A DNA stretch of 32,814 nucleotides from Thermoleophilia bacterium (GCA_017882525.1 JADGPI010000030.1:1-32814); one strand, 5' to 3'; shown: positions 18,240-26,947, numbered from the stretch's first letter. Made by a program: numbers and translations. Notes: generated by a model from the letters alone, not told the origin.

Positions 18240-19427
18240 ATGGGCGGCAACCCCCTGGCGGAGCTCGTCACCCTGGGCCAGAGCGTCTGGTTGGACGATA
18301 TTGGCCGCGACTTCATCCGTTCCGGCGAGTTGAAGAAGCTGATCGACGAAGATGGGGTGGTCGGTCTTACCTCGAATCCCACCATCTTCTTCAAGGCTAT
18401 CACCAAAGGAGCCGCGTACGACGAGGAGACCCGCCGGCTCGCGGAGAGCGGCGCAAGCACGAGCGATATCCTCGAGACGTTGATGGTGGACGACATCCGG
18501 CTGGCCGCAGCCGAGCTGCTGCCGGTCTTCGAGCGTACGAAGTTGCTGGATGGCTGGGTAAGCATCGAAGTCGCGCCGGCGTTCGCTCACGACACGCAGG
18601 GGACCGTGTCCGAGGCCAAAAGGATCCGGGCGCTGGTCGACCGCCCCAATGTGTTCGTCAAAGTGCCCGGCACCGCGGAAGGGGTAGGAGCGATCCGGGA
18701 GCTGGTCGGGCAGGGTCTTTCGATCAACGTTACCCTCATCTTCTCCTTGGACCGCTATGTGGAAGTGCTGGAAGCCTACCTTTCTGGCCTGGAGCTCCTG
18801 GCGGCGAGGAGGGCGGCCGGCGACCAATTGCCCGGTCTGCCCGACGTTCACAGCGTGGCGAGCTTCTTTGTCAGCCGGGTGGACACTCTGGTGGACAAGC
18901 TACTGGACGAGAGACGTCGGTCGCGAGCCGGGACCTCCGGGCCTGGGGTGCCCGGGGTGTCCGAGGAGCCGGGGGAGGCGTCGGTGCGGGGGAAGGCCGC
19001 CGTGGCCAACGCCAAGCTTGCGTACGAGCTGTTCCGCTCGACGTTCGCCGGGAGGCGGTGGGATGCCCTCGAGTCGCAAGGCGCGAATCGGCAACGCCCG
19101 CTGTGGGCAAGCACGAGCACAAAGAACCCGGCCTACAGCGACATCCTCTACGTGCAGGAACTTATCGGCCCGCACACCGTGAACACCATGCCCCTCTCTA
19201 CGATGGAGGCGTTTCGTGACCACGGGCGGCCTGTGGAGACGATAACCGACGGGTTGGACGCGGCACGGGCTGCGCTGGACGCCGTTGCGGCCGAAGGGAT
19301 AAGCATGACGGATGTGACAAGCCGGCTGGAAGTCGAGGGCGTGCTCGCATTCGCAGACTCGTTCGAATCCCTGTATGCGGCGGTCGACGAGAAGCGGGCG
19401 GCGTTTTTGGAGAAAGCCCAAGGCTGA
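18240..19427 (+). CDS. tal: Transaldolase (long actinobacterial type)
   Basis: Transaldolase moves a three-carbon dihydroxyacetone unit between sugar phosphates through a Schiff base. The 395-residue product has LTSNPTIFFKAI (43-54), the Schiff-base lysine in NVFVKVPGT (Lys141) and SINVTLIFSLDRY (161-173). It also has the C-terminal LWASTSTKNPAY and MPLSTMEAF. A Gly/Pro/Arg-rich insert (about 226-250) interrupts the barrel after FVSRVDTLVDKLLDE. The start is ATG 18240 behind GGGAGGAG; an in-frame ATG at 18177 lies inside the inverted repeat and is not used. zwf follows 40 bases later. Confidence 0.97.
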   Translation: MGGNPLAELVTLGQSVWLDDIGRDFIRSGELKKLIDEDGVVGLTSNPTIFFKAITKGAAYDEETRRLAESGASTSDILETLMVDDIRLAAAELLPVFERTKLLDGWVSIEVAPAFAHDTQGTVSEAKRIRALVDRPNVFVKVPGTAEGVGAIRELVGQGLSINVTLIFSLDRYVEVLEAYLSGLELLAARRAAGDQLPGLPDVHSVASFFVSRVDTLVDKLLDERRRSRAGTSGPGVPGVSEEPGEASVRGKAAVANAKLAYELFRSTFAGRRWDALESQGANRQRPLWASTSTKNPAYSDILYVQELIGPHTVNTMPLSTMEAFRDHGRPVETITDGLDAARAALDAVAAEGISMTDVTSRLEVEGVLAFADSFESLYAAVDEKRAAFLEKAQG

Positions 19428-19467
19428 GTCGGGTTTAGACCTCGGTCTGCTGGGTGAGTTAGGTTGC

Positions 19468-21072
19468 ATGACCGAGCTAACCCTCCCCGAGAACCCTTTT
19501 CGCCAGGGAATCGATCTCCGCCGGGTACCGGAGCCCTCCACCTTGGTGATTTTCGGCGCCACCGGCGACCTGTCGCGGCGCAAGCTGCTGCCTTCACTCT
19601 TCATGATGCATAAGCAAGGAGCCCTGCCGTCGGGGTTTTCCATCGTGGGCTTCGGCCGTCGCCCGTGGTCGGACGCGGACTTCAGAGCTTTCGTGAAGGA
19701 GTCCCTGGACGATTCACCGGGCCAGCAGCCCACGCGGGACGTATGGTCGGGTTTCGAGCAGATGCTTTTCTTTGCTCGGGGCGAGTTCGACGAGCCTGAA
19801 GCATACGGCGGACTTGCCGCCAGGCTGGCCGAAGTGGACAGGCAGCGAGCGCGCACGGGGAACCGCCTCTTCTATCTCGCGGTGCCGCCGAGCGGGTATC
19901 CACTCGTCATCGAGGGAGTTGGACGAGCGGGACTGGGTGACAGGCGCGGGGGCCCCGACATCGCCCGCTTTGACGCTGCGGAGAGCAACAGTCCGGCCCG
20001 GGTCCTGACCGAGGCAGGCTGGGCGCGGATAGTCGTCGAGAAGCCGTTCGGTCACGACTCACCAAGCGCTACGGAGCTCAACCGCCAGCTACAAGCCTGG
20101 TTCCGCGAAGACCAGATCTTCCGGATCGATCACTATCTGGGCAAGGAGACCGTCCAGAACATCCTGGTATTCCGCCTGGCGAACGGCATATTCGAGCCGG
20201 TCTGGAATCGGAACACAGTGGATCACGTTCAGATCACCGTGGCGGAGGACCTTGGCGTGGGCACCCGCGGTCCTTACTTCGAGGAGACCGGCACTCTGCG
20301 CGACATGGTGCAGAATCACGTTCTGCAGCTTCTCGCTCTCGTGGCGATGGAACCTCCCACCTCTTTCGCGGCGAGTGCGGTGCGGGATGAGCGGGCGAAA
20401 GTGCTGGGAGCGATAAAGCCCCTCGTCGGCAAGGCGGTCGACTCCGATGTCGTGCGTGGGCAGTACAAGTCAGGGTTCATTGCCGGTGACCCCGTGCCGG
20501 GTTATCGCGAAGAGCCGGGGGTGTCTGCGGAGTCGCAGACGGAGACCTTCGTGGCGCTCAAGGTCTTTGTGGACAGCTGGCGTTGGGCGGGAGTCCCGTT
20601 CTACCTACGGGCTGGGAAGCGCATGCCCCGGAGGGCGACCGAGATCGCCATCCAGTTCAAGCGGCCGCCCCTCCTCCTCTTCGGGGACGATCCGGCCCGG
20701 GAGCCGGAGCCGAATGTTCTCGCCATGAACATCCAGCCGGACGAGGGCATAACGCTCAAAGTGGGATCAAAACTCCCGGGGCCGACAATCGACATCCATT
20801 CGGTCCACATGGATTTCCGGTACGGCACGTCATTCGGCCGCCGGTCTCCCGAGGCCTACGAAAGGCTGTTGCTCGACAGCCTCCTCGGGGACGCCACGCT
20901 CTTCAGCCGCGAGGACAGTGTGCAGGAGGCGTGGCGCTTCGTGGACCCGATAGAGGAACGGTGGCGAGAAAGAGGCGCCGCGCCCATGGCATTCTACGAA
21001 GCCGGCGCCTGGGGGCCCAAAGAGGCGGCCAACCTGATAGCCCGGGAACATTGGGCGTGGAGAAGGCTGTGA
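19468..21072 (+). CDS. zwf: Glucose-6-phosphate 1-dehydrogenase
   Basis: Zwf oxidises glucose 6-phosphate to 6-phosphogluconolactone with NADP+ or another cofactor. From ATG 19468 the product has 534 residues, slightly longer than usual because of an insert around 152-180. The nucleotide-binding site is IFGATGDLSRRK (28-39), then EKPFGHD (191-197) and the substrate-binding and catalytic RIDHYLGKE (219-227). Later segments include FYLRAGKRMPRR and YERLLLDSLLGDATLF. The frame is open upstream into tal, but the N-terminus expected for Zwf begins near this ATG. opcA follows directly and is the known assembly partner in actinobacteria and cyanobacteria. Confidence 0.97.
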   Translation: MTELTLPENPFRQGIDLRRVPEPSTLVIFGATGDLSRRKLLPSLFMMHKQGALPSGFSIVGFGRRPWSDADFRAFVKESLDDSPGQQPTRDVWSGFEQMLFFARGEFDEPEAYGGLAARLAEVDRQRARTGNRLFYLAVPPSGYPLVIEGVGRAGLGDRRGGPDIARFDAAESNSPARVLTEAGWARIVVEKPFGHDSPSATELNRQLQAWFREDQIFRIDHYLGKETVQNILVFRLANGIFEPVWNRNTVDHVQITVAEDLGVGTRGPYFEETGTLRDMVQNHVLQLLALVAMEPPTSFAASAVRDERAKVLGAIKPLVGKAVDSDVVRGQYKSGFIAGDPVPGYREEPGVSAESQTETFVALKVFVDSWRWAGVPFYLRAGKRMPRRATEIAIQFKRPPLLLFGDDPAREPEPNVLAMNIQPDEGITLKVGSKLPGPTIDIHSVHMDFRYGTSFGRRSPEAYERLLLDSLLGDATLFSREDSVQEAWRFVDPIEERWRERGAAPMAFYEAGAWGPKEAANLIAREHWAWRRL

Positions 21073-22331
21073 GCCCGGGTAACGGGAAGATGACGAGCGC
21101 AACCCAGGGACATTGGGTGGCGTTGCGCGACGTTGAGCAAGAACTGCGCAGCGCCTGGATGATCGCGGACGAGGAAGTGAGACAGGCGAAAGGCGAGGGG
21201 ATGCTTCGCCTGCGCGAGGTCAATCTGGTGATATACGCGGGCGAGGAAGCGGCCGCTGGCCGCGCGAGAGCGAGCGCAGCCCGAGTCATGCGCGAGCACC
21301 CCGGGCGAGTGATACTCCTGACGCCTGGCAACGACCCGGTCCTCCTCTCAGAGCCCACCGAGGACTGTCACATGCACGGCGGCGATCCTGCTGCCTTCAT
21401 CTCCACGGCGTGCTTCAGAGACGAGGAATCCGGACGGCAGGTCTGCTCGGAAGAAGTGGTCATCCAGGGTCCGGGTGAAAAGTGGGCTCTTCCGGCAGCG
21501 GTCCTGCATCTGCTCGTGCCCGACCTTCCCGTCGTTACATGGTGGCTGGGAGATCTCGAGCCGTCCTCTCCTCACTTCCGCTGGCTTACGGGGGTCTCAG
21601 ACCAGCTGATCATGGACTCGGCGTCACTAGACAGCCCGGCGCGAGAACTGCGGGACCTGGTCGGGACCACGCCTGGCGACGGCGAACCACACCCTGCCGT
21701 CATCCGGGACCTCAGCTGGTTGAGGGCCGCGGCCTGGCGAAAGCTCGTGGCGGAATTGTTCCAAGGGCCGGAGAGGCGTTTGTTGCTGACGGACATCGAC
21801 CGCTTGGTCGTAGAGCACGATTCTGCATTTCTTCAGGCCCTCTTGTTTGTCAGCTGGTTCGGTTCGCGACTGGGATTCGTGACTGCCGGCGACGGATGGT
21901 GGCGGGAAAAGGGAGGATGGTGCATCCGGCTGGTGGGGAGCCGTGAAACGGACCGCCCGGGGCCTCGTGTGGACGCGGACCGGCGCCTCACTGTGGAACT
22001 TCGGGAGGTGGCAAAGGGCATCGAGGCGACCCCCGGCTTGGTCGCCGTGAGCGTGTTGACCAACAGCCCGGACCCCGGTGAAGACATCGAAGGAGCCCAG
22101 TCGATCTACCTTCGCCGCTGGCCGCACAGCTATTCCTGTGTCGCCTGTGTGACGGGGGGGCCGGCGGAGGCAATGTCCAAGGCTCTGGAACTACCTCCGG
22201 ACGAGGATTGGGAGCTCGTGTCGGCCGTGCTTGAAAGCCCGGGTCGCGACCCGCTGTTCGAGGAAGCCGCGCACGTGGCCGCGGACCTGCTTTCCTCCAC
22301 AGGGGCTCCCGGGTTGCCGAAGACGCCGTGA
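21069..22331 (+). CDS. opcA: OpcA, glucose-6-phosphate dehydrogenase assembly protein
   Basis: OpcA is needed for active Zwf in cyanobacteria and corynebacteria, acting on assembly or redox control of the enzyme. The product (about 420 residues from GTG 21069, 413 from ATG 21090) has MLRLREVNLVIYAG, the core VPDLPVVTWWLGD and the following IMDSASL, all typical of the family. GTG 21069 overlaps the zwf stop and has GGAGAAGG a few bases upstream, so I prefer it. The 3' end overlaps pgl (GTGA). A CxxxxC arrangement suited to redox sensing is not obvious. Confidence 0.92.
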   Translation: MSPGNGKMTSATQGHWVALRDVEQELRSAWMIADEEVRQAKGEGMLRLREVNLVIYAGEEAAAGRARASAARVMREHPGRVILLTPGNDPVLLSEPTEDCHMHGGDPAAFISTACFRDEESGRQVCSEEVVIQGPGEKWALPAAVLHLLVPDLPVVTWWLGDLEPSSPHFRWLTGVSDQLIMDSASLDSPARELRDLVGTTPGDGEPHPAVIRDLSWLRAAAWRKLVAELFQGPERRLLLTDIDRLVVEHDSAFLQALLFVSWFGSRLGFVTAGDGWWREKGGWCIRLVGSRETDRPGPRVDADRRLTVELREVAKGIEATPGLVAVSVLTNSPDPGEDIEGAQSIYLRRWPHSYSCVACVTGGPAEAMSKALELPPDEDWELVSAVLESPGRDPLFEEAAHVAADLLSSTGAPGLPKTP

Positions 22332-23098
22332 TCCAGGTCGTGCCTGGCCCGAAGCAAGTGGCGCAGGTGGGTGCGCACCTGGTGGCGGAGTATCTCGCGA
22401 GTCGCGCAAGGCAAGAGGCAGCCCAGGTCTCGCTCGTCTTGGCCGGCGGTCTGACTCCCGCCCGTCTGTATGCATTGCTTGCCGGCCAAGCAGGGTCTTC
22501 GGTTCCCTGGGCTCAGGTGAACGTGTTCTGGGGTGACGAGCGCTGCGTGCCGCCGGACGACCACCTCAGCAACTACCACATGGCGCTGACGTCGGGGCTG
22601 CTTGCCCGTTGTTTCGCCGGCATCTACCGCTTTGCGACAGAGCTTTCCCCCGAGGAGGCCGCACGCGTATACGAGGAGAAGCTGAGAGAACTCCACCAGG
22701 CACGGACGATAGACGTGGATGTCTACCCGCGTTTCGACGTGATCCTACTGGGATTAGGCGACGATGGACATATCGCTTCGCTTTTTCCCGGCACGTGCGA
22801 GGTCCGCGAGACCGTGCGCTGGGTGACGGCGACCGAGGAGCGCGGCGGTATCCGGCGGGTCACGCTTACCATGCCGGTGCTCGCCTCGGCCCGTCGACTG
22901 ATCTTCCTGGTCTCAGGAGAGAGCAAGGCCGAAGCACTCAGATCCACACTGTCCGTGATCCAGGGGACGGCCGCTCCTCGCACTCCCGCCCGTCTCCTGT
23001 TGGACATGGTGGCGGTCAAGGAGCTGGCGGGTTGGGGGCCGCCCGAGGTCACCTGGCTGGTGGACGAGCAGGCAGCTACGCTTCTCCCGTCGGGGTAG
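22328..23098 (+). CDS. pgl: 6-phosphogluconolactonase
   Basis: Pgl hydrolyses the lactone made by Zwf to 6-phosphogluconate. The 256-residue product has the family motifs LVLAGGLTPARLY (36-48), VFWGDERCVPPDDHLSNY and VILLGLGDDGHIASLFPG, the last carrying the likely catalytic His. It belongs to the NagB-like (DevB) type. GTG 22328 overlaps the opcA stop, so the last two genes are probably coupled. The 6-phosphogluconate dehydrogenase gene (gnd) is not in the window. Confidence 0.96.
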   Translation: MIQVVPGPKQVAQVGAHLVAEYLASRARQEAAQVSLVLAGGLTPARLYALLAGQAGSSVPWAQVNVFWGDERCVPPDDHLSNYHMALTSGLLARCFAGIYRFATELSPEEAARVYEEKLRELHQARTIDVDVYPRFDVILLGLGDDGHIASLFPGTCEVRETVRWVTATEERGGIRRVTLTMPVLASARRLIFLVSGESKAEALRSTLSVIQGTAAPRTPARLLLDMVAVKELAGWGPPEVTWLVDEQAATLLPSG

Positions 23099-23122
23099 TC
23101 AGGCTCTTGGGCGGTGATAGGT

Positions 23123-23151
23123 TTGCGGCTGTGGCCACGCTCGGATAGAAT
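23123..23151 (+). promoter_or_regulatory. Putative pyrR promoter
   Basis: TTGCGG (23123-23128) and TAGAAT (23146-23151) are separated by 17 bases. The -10 box fits the housekeeping consensus in five of six bases, the -35 in three. It lies in the gap between pgl and pyrR and would give a leader of about 35 bases. Confidence 0.5.
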
Positions 23152-23170
23152 CCTACACCTAGCGATAGCA

Positions 23171-23184
23171 TCCTCGTGGCAGGA
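23171..23184 (+). promoter_or_regulatory. Small hairpin covering the pyrR Shine-Dalgarno
   Basis: TCCT (23171-23174) pairs with AGGA (23181-23184) around a six-base loop CGTGGC. The AGGA is 8 bases before GTG 23193 and is its best ribosome binding site. The loop does not match the CNGNGA pattern found upstream of pyrB and pyrC, so it may not be a PyrR site. Confidence 0.35.
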
Positions 23185-23192
23185 CAAAACGG

Positions 23193-23816
23193 GTGAGTCG
23201 CGCGGGCATGCCCAGGCTCCAGGAAAGGCTGGTGAGCGCCGTGGTGGAAGAAAACGGGGGTCAGGTGCGCAAGAGCAAGATCCTGATGGACGGGGAGCAG
23301 ATAGCGCGCACACTGGCTCGGATGACACACGAGATCGCCGAGCAAGTCCCGGAGCTGGACAACCTGGCGCTTGTGGGGATCCAGCGGAGGGGCGTCGAGC
23401 TCGCCGCGCGATTGGCCACGCTCTTCGCCAGTTTCTACTCGGTGAAGCCGGTCACCGGCGCCATCGACATCACGTTCTATCGCGACGATATCGACACCCG
23501 TTCCGCGGCCGCCCCATACGACCAGCCGGTAGTGCACTCCACCGACCTGCCCTTCGACGTGAACGGCAAGACTATCGTTCTGGTAGATGACGTGCTCTAT
23601 ACGGGCCGTACCATCAGGGCGGCCATCGACGCTCTGTTCGATTACGGCAGGCCGCTCTCCGTCCGGCTGGCCGTCCTGGTCGATCGTGGCCACCGCGATC
23701 TGCCGATCCGGCCGGATTTCGTGGGCAAGAACGTGCCCACCAGCCGCACGGAGCAGGTCTCCTTGCGTCTTGCCGAGACCGACGGCGCGGACGAAGTGAT
23801 CATCGAAGAGGAGTGA
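23193..23816 (+). CDS. pyrR: PyrR, pyrimidine operon regulator / uracil phosphoribosyltransferase
   Basis: PyrR binds pyr mRNA hairpins when UMP or UTP is plentiful and blocks expression of pyrimidine genes; many members also make UMP from uracil. The product has up to 207 residues with the phosphoribosyltransferase fold. ILMDGEQIARTLARMTHEIAE is at the start, ALVGIQRRGVELA in the middle, and the PRPP loop is VLVDDVLYTGRTIRAA (129-144). The N-terminal 25 residues are longer than usual, so the start could be later (GTG 23232 or 23241). GTG 23193 has AGGA at normal spacing and is kept. Two matching hairpins upstream of pyrB and pyrC are the probable targets of this protein. Confidence 0.94.
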   Translation: MSRAGMPRLQERLVSAVVEENGGQVRKSKILMDGEQIARTLARMTHEIAEQVPELDNLALVGIQRRGVELAARLATLFASFYSVKPVTGAIDITFYRDDIDTRSAAAPYDQPVVHSTDLPFDVNGKTIVLVDDVLYTGRTIRAAIDALFDYGRPLSVRLAVLVDRGHRDLPIRPDFVGKNVPTSRTEQVSLRLAETDGADEVIIEEE

Positions 23817-23872
23817 ACAGGCTCCAGCACCCCACCTTCTGAAGTAACAACGGCCGGAGCGGAGAGAGCCCC

Positions 23873-23901
23873 TGGAGTCGGACTGCCCGCCGCGATACAA
23901 T
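23873..23901 (+). promoter_or_regulatory. Putative pyrB promoter
   Basis: TGGAGT (23873-23878), 17 bases, then TACAAT (23896-23901). The -10 box matches the consensus in five of six bases. The same layout with TGGACC and TACCAT precedes pyrC, which supports both. Transcription would start near 23908, only a few bases before the PyrR-type hairpin. Confidence 0.6.
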
Positions 23902-23915
23902 CGTGCGACAGGAAG

Positions 23916-23946
23916 CCTTTTAAACGCGTCCCGAGAGACCGAAAGG
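23916..23946 (+). promoter_or_regulatory. PyrR-binding hairpin in the pyrB leader
   Basis: CCTTT (23916-23920) pairs with AAAGG (23942-23946). Above a 5' bulge, CG (23925-23926) pairs with CG (23940-23941), C27 is bulged, and GTC (23928-23930) pairs with GAC (23937-23939). The loop is CCGAGA (23931-23936), a match to the CNGNGA hexaloop known for PyrR-binding RNA. The 3' strand contains AAAGGG, the ribosome binding site 7 bases before the pyrB ATG. PyrR binding would therefore hide the site and block translation, a mechanism known from mycobacteria. No terminator follows. Confidence 0.8.
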
Positions 23947-23954
23947 GTACCGAC

Positions 23955-24872
23955 ATGCACCTCATCTCCATCGATGATCTTTCAGCCGCCGACATCGAGA
24001 ATCTCTTCAGCCTGAGCGACGGTTTTCTCGAGATCGCCTCGCGCTCCATCAAGAAGGTCCCCTCTTTGCGAGGCCGGACGATTATCAACGTCTTTCTCGA
24101 GGCCTCCACACGGACACAGTCCTCGTTCGAGCTCGCCGGGAAGCGCCTCTCCGCGGACGTGATCAACATCAAGGGCTCGTCCTCCAGCGTCTCCAAGGGG
24201 GAGAGTCTAAAGGACACCATCCTCACCTTGGAGAGCTATCGGCCGGACGTGCTCGTGATGCGCCATCCCCAGGTGGGCGCCTCGCGAATGGCCACGCGCT
24301 ACACGAGCGCCTCGGTCATCAACGCCGGCGACGGCACGGGCGAGCACCCCACCCAATGCCTGCTCGACCTGTACAGCCTGCGCCGGGTATACGGCAGGCT
24401 GGACGGACTGAAGGTGGCCATAGTCGGCGACGTGCTGCGGAGCCGCGTGGCCCGGTCCGATCTGTTCGGCTTTCGCAAGATGGGCATCGACGTGCGGCTG
24501 GTCGGTCCGCCGACCTTGATGCCACCAGGGATCGAGTACTGGGACGTACCGGTTTACAACGATCTGGACGCCTTGGAGGACGTGGACGTCATCTACCTGT
24601 TGCGCATGCAGCTGGAACGGGCGAAGGGCAAGGTGCCGCCTGTGCCCAGCCTGCGGGAATACAGCCGCGTGTGGGGGCTTTCGCAGTACCGGGTGAAGCC
24701 GGGCCAGCGGGTGATGCACCCGGGGCCCATCAACCGAGGGGTAGAGCTCTCTGGTGATCTGGCCGACGACGAGCGCTCGCTCATCCTTCATCAAGTGGAG
24801 TCGGGGCTGGCCGTGCGCATGGCCATACTCCTCACCGCTGTGGCTCCGGCCGCGGAGGAAGCGACCGGCTGA
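23955..24872 (+). CDS. pyrB: Aspartate carbamoyltransferase catalytic subunit
   Basis: PyrB joins carbamoyl phosphate and aspartate, the first committed step of pyrimidine synthesis. The 305-residue product has the carbamoyl-phosphate motif EASTRTQSSFE (49-59), the mobile-loop lysine in SVSKGESLKDT (Lys81), MRHPQVGA, INAGDGTGEHPTQCLLDLYS and the C-terminal HPGPINRGVEL. It is the class without a regulatory chain: no pyrI is seen. The ATG lies 7 bases behind AAAGGG, which is part of the PyrR hairpin. In many genomes pyrC follows directly; here four other genes separate them. Confidence 0.97.
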   Translation: MHLISIDDLSAADIENLFSLSDGFLEIASRSIKKVPSLRGRTIINVFLEASTRTQSSFELAGKRLSADVINIKGSSSSVSKGESLKDTILTLESYRPDVLVMRHPQVGASRMATRYTSASVINAGDGTGEHPTQCLLDLYSLRRVYGRLDGLKVAIVGDVLRSRVARSDLFGFRKMGIDVRLVGPPTLMPPGIEYWDVPVYNDLDALEDVDVIYLLRMQLERAKGKVPPVPSLREYSRVWGLSQYRVKPGQRVMHPGPINRGVELSGDLADDERSLILHQVESGLAVRMAILLTAVAPAAEEATG

Positions 24873-24921
24873 CGTTCGCTCAAGCATTTCGTTTGAAGAG
24901 TCGAGGGCAAGGAGTACCGGC

Positions 24922-25344
24922 ATGGCGATGAGGAAATCCGAGGCGACCTGGCGAGGGACGCTCAAAGAAGGCAGCGGGACCATGAAGTTGGCGAGCGGTC
25001 TCTATGAGGGGCCATACACGTTCTCTTCGCGCTTCGAGGAAGGGAAGGGCACCAATCCGGAGGAGCTGATCGGGGCGGCGCACGCCGGTTGCTTCTCCAT
25101 GTTTCTTTCCGGGTTGCTCACAGGCAAGGGGCACGCGCCGACCCGCATTTTCACCACAGCGACCGTGCATCTGGGCGCCGGACCGCTCATAAACAAGATC
25201 GAGTTGGTATGCCAGGCAGAGGTGCCCGGGGTGAGCGACCCCGAGTTTCAGGAGCTGGCGGCACAGGCCAAGGCGGGTTGCCCCGTCTCGAAAGCTCTGG
25301 CGGCGGTGCCTGAGATCACGCTGCACGCCGCATTGGTGAAGTGA
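24922..25344 (+). CDS. OsmC family peroxiredoxin
   Basis: OsmC/Ohr proteins are thiol peroxidases for organic or inorganic hydroperoxides. The product from ATG 24922 has 140 residues and both redox cysteines of the family: Cys57 in AAHAGCFSMFLS (peroxidatic) and Cys120 in AKAGCPVSKAL (resolving). The spacing and the ending ITLHAAL fit the OsmC branch rather than Ohr. AAGGAG lies upstream of the ATG. It follows pyrB by 49 bases without a visible terminator. It is one of two peroxide-reducing proteins in the window, the other being the selenocysteine peroxiredoxin at 31322. Confidence 0.93.
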   Translation: MAMRKSEATWRGTLKEGSGTMKLASGLYEGPYTFSSRFEEGKGTNPEELIGAAHAGCFSMFLSGLLTGKGHAPTRIFTTATVHLGAGPLINKIELVCQAEVPGVSDPEFQELAAQAKAGCPVSKALAAVPEITLHAALVK

Positions 25345-25383
25345 GTGACCGGCACAGCGGCTCGAGACCTGGCGGTTTGACCT

Positions 25384-26148
25384 GTGGTCTGGAACCCATT
25401 TCGGGGTCCGCCCGCGCGTGTGAGTGGCCCCCCGCGGTCTTCCAACGGGGCCTCTTCTTTCCACTTGTGGTGGCAGATGCCGCCTTCGGAGCCACTGGTG
25501 GAGGTTTCCTGCGTCCTCGAGGTCGCGCCGCCGCCGGCGGTGGGTCGGCTCTACTTCTGGGCACTCCAGGTGAGTTTTGTCGATGACCGCTCGGCCACGG
25601 GTGGCGGTCACACCGGTCTGCAGTGGAACCCCCGCTTCGCGGGAAGCACCGCCGTCAACTGGGGAGGCTACGCCGACCAATCCCGCGGCGGCGGGGTTCT
25701 TCCGGGATCGCCGCCCGAACTGCCCGGCTTTGCGGACGATCAGAACACCCGCGCTTTCTCGTGGCGATCTGGGAGGCCGTACCGTCTACGAGTGACCCGC
25801 TCGCCCGACCGCCCCGGGGCGTGGCGGGCGGATGTCACGGACCTGCAGGCGGGCGATATGACGGTGATCCGCGATCTCTTCGGCGGAGGCTCGCATCTCG
25901 TTGACCCAGTGGTGTGGTCCGAAGTGTTCGCCGACTGCGACGCGCCTTCGGTCACTGTCAGATGGGGCGACTTTCGGGCGCTCGACGAAAGCGGATCCCC
26001 GGTCCTGCCCACTGCGGTGGCGGTCAGCTACCAGAGCAAAACAGACGGGGGCTGCAGCAACACGACGGTCGACCGCGACGGTGACGCCATCGTTCAGATG
26101 ACTTCCGTGCCGCGGACGGTGCCCCAGGGAGCCGTGCTCAGCCTGTGA
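25384..26148 (+). CDS. Unrecognised protein, probable beta-sandwich
   Basis: I do not recognise a family with confidence. The 254-residue product has alternating hydrophobic and polar stretches with many Trp, Gly and Pro. Examples are LYFWALQVSFVDD, GGHTGLQWNP, TAVNWGGYADQ, FSWRSGRPYRLRV and VVWSEVFADCDAPSVTVRWG. This suggests a beta-sandwich of lectin or DUF3472-like type, but that is a guess. There is no signal peptide or membrane segment. GTG 25384 has no clear ribosome binding site; ATG 25477 is a later choice. The stop overlaps the start of the next gene (GTGA), so the two are probably co-translated. Codon use resembles the neighbours, which supports a real gene. Confidence 0.7.
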   Translation: MVWNPFRGPPARVSGPPRSSNGASSFHLWWQMPPSEPLVEVSCVLEVAPPPAVGRLYFWALQVSFVDDRSATGGGHTGLQWNPRFAGSTAVNWGGYADQSRGGGVLPGSPPELPGFADDQNTRAFSWRSGRPYRLRVTRSPDRPGAWRADVTDLQAGDMTVIRDLFGGGSHLVDPVVWSEVFADCDAPSVTVRWGDFRALDESGSPVLPTAVAVSYQSKTDGGCSNTTVDRDGDAIVQMTSVPRTVPQGAVLSL

Positions 26149-26891
26149 GTCTCCCGCCGGTTGCCCGAGACTACTCGGTGCGGGAGAGTGCCCGCGCCAA
26201 GCACGCCAGGCTGCTTCTGTCCGCGCGCAACGGGTTAGTAGTGGTGGTGCCGAGAGGTTTCGACCGCAGATTGATCCCGGAGATACTGCGGAAGAAAGCC
26301 CGCTGGGTGGACCGGATGTGGGTGCGCCTCGAGGCACGGAGCCGGCTGATGGCATCTCGCTCGTCGGAAGTCTTACCTCACGCGGTATCGCTGCAGGCCA
26401 TAGGCCAAGAGTGGTGGATCGATTACCGACAGACGGAGTCGGGACGAGTCGTGGCAAGAGAGCGCCCAGATTCCGTGCTTCTCGTCTCGGGTGACGTGGC
26501 GGACCGAGAGGCGGTACGGGCGGCTCTTGGGCGGTGGATGAGCCGGAAGGCCAAGGACAAGCTCGTCCCGTGGTTGGAAGATGTGGCGGCCGAGCGGGGT
26601 TTCGTCCACGGGCCTGTAACCGTGAGGTCGCAACGCACTCGGTGGGCGAGCTGCTCGAACAAGAAGGGGATCAGCATCAATCTGAAGCTGCTGTTCCTGC
26701 CCGAAGACCTCGTGACGTACGTCTTCACGCACGAGCTTTGCCACACGCTCCGTATGGATCATTCCCGGCGGTTCTGGGCGCTCGTATGCAGGTTCGAACC
26801 GGAGTATCGAAGCAAGAACCGCAGATTGCGAGAGGGGTTCAAGTTCGTTCCCGCCTGGCTCGACCCGGACGGGGCGAAGCCCAGTTTGTAG
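26145..26891 (+). CDS. YgjP-type (DUF45) zinc metallopeptidase
   Basis: A 248-residue member of the YgjP/DUF45 family, related to SprT and WLM metallopeptidases. The zinc site is TYVFTHELCHTLRMDHSRRFW: His196 and His200 of HELCH and His206 downstream, with Glu197 as the catalytic base. Just before it is RTRWASCSNKKGISINLKLLF in the family order. The N-terminal part has the usual KARLLLSARNGLVVVVPRGF beta segment and a helix with KKARWVDRMW. The cellular substrate is unknown. It is coupled to the unrecognised gene before it. Confidence 0.9.
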   Translation: MSLPPVARDYSVRESARAKHARLLLSARNGLVVVVPRGFDRRLIPEILRKKARWVDRMWVRLEARSRLMASRSSEVLPHAVSLQAIGQEWWIDYRQTESGRVVARERPDSVLLVSGDVADREAVRAALGRWMSRKAKDKLVPWLEDVAAERGFVHGPVTVRSQRTRWASCSNKKGISINLKLLFLPEDLVTYVFTHELCHTLRMDHSRRFWALVCRFEPEYRSKNRRLREGFKFVPAWLDPDGAKPSL

Positions 26892-26947
26892 GCGGAAGCC
26901 CGGTTTGGGCGCGTGAGCCCTGGCTATGGGCCGAAGACCCAGGACTT

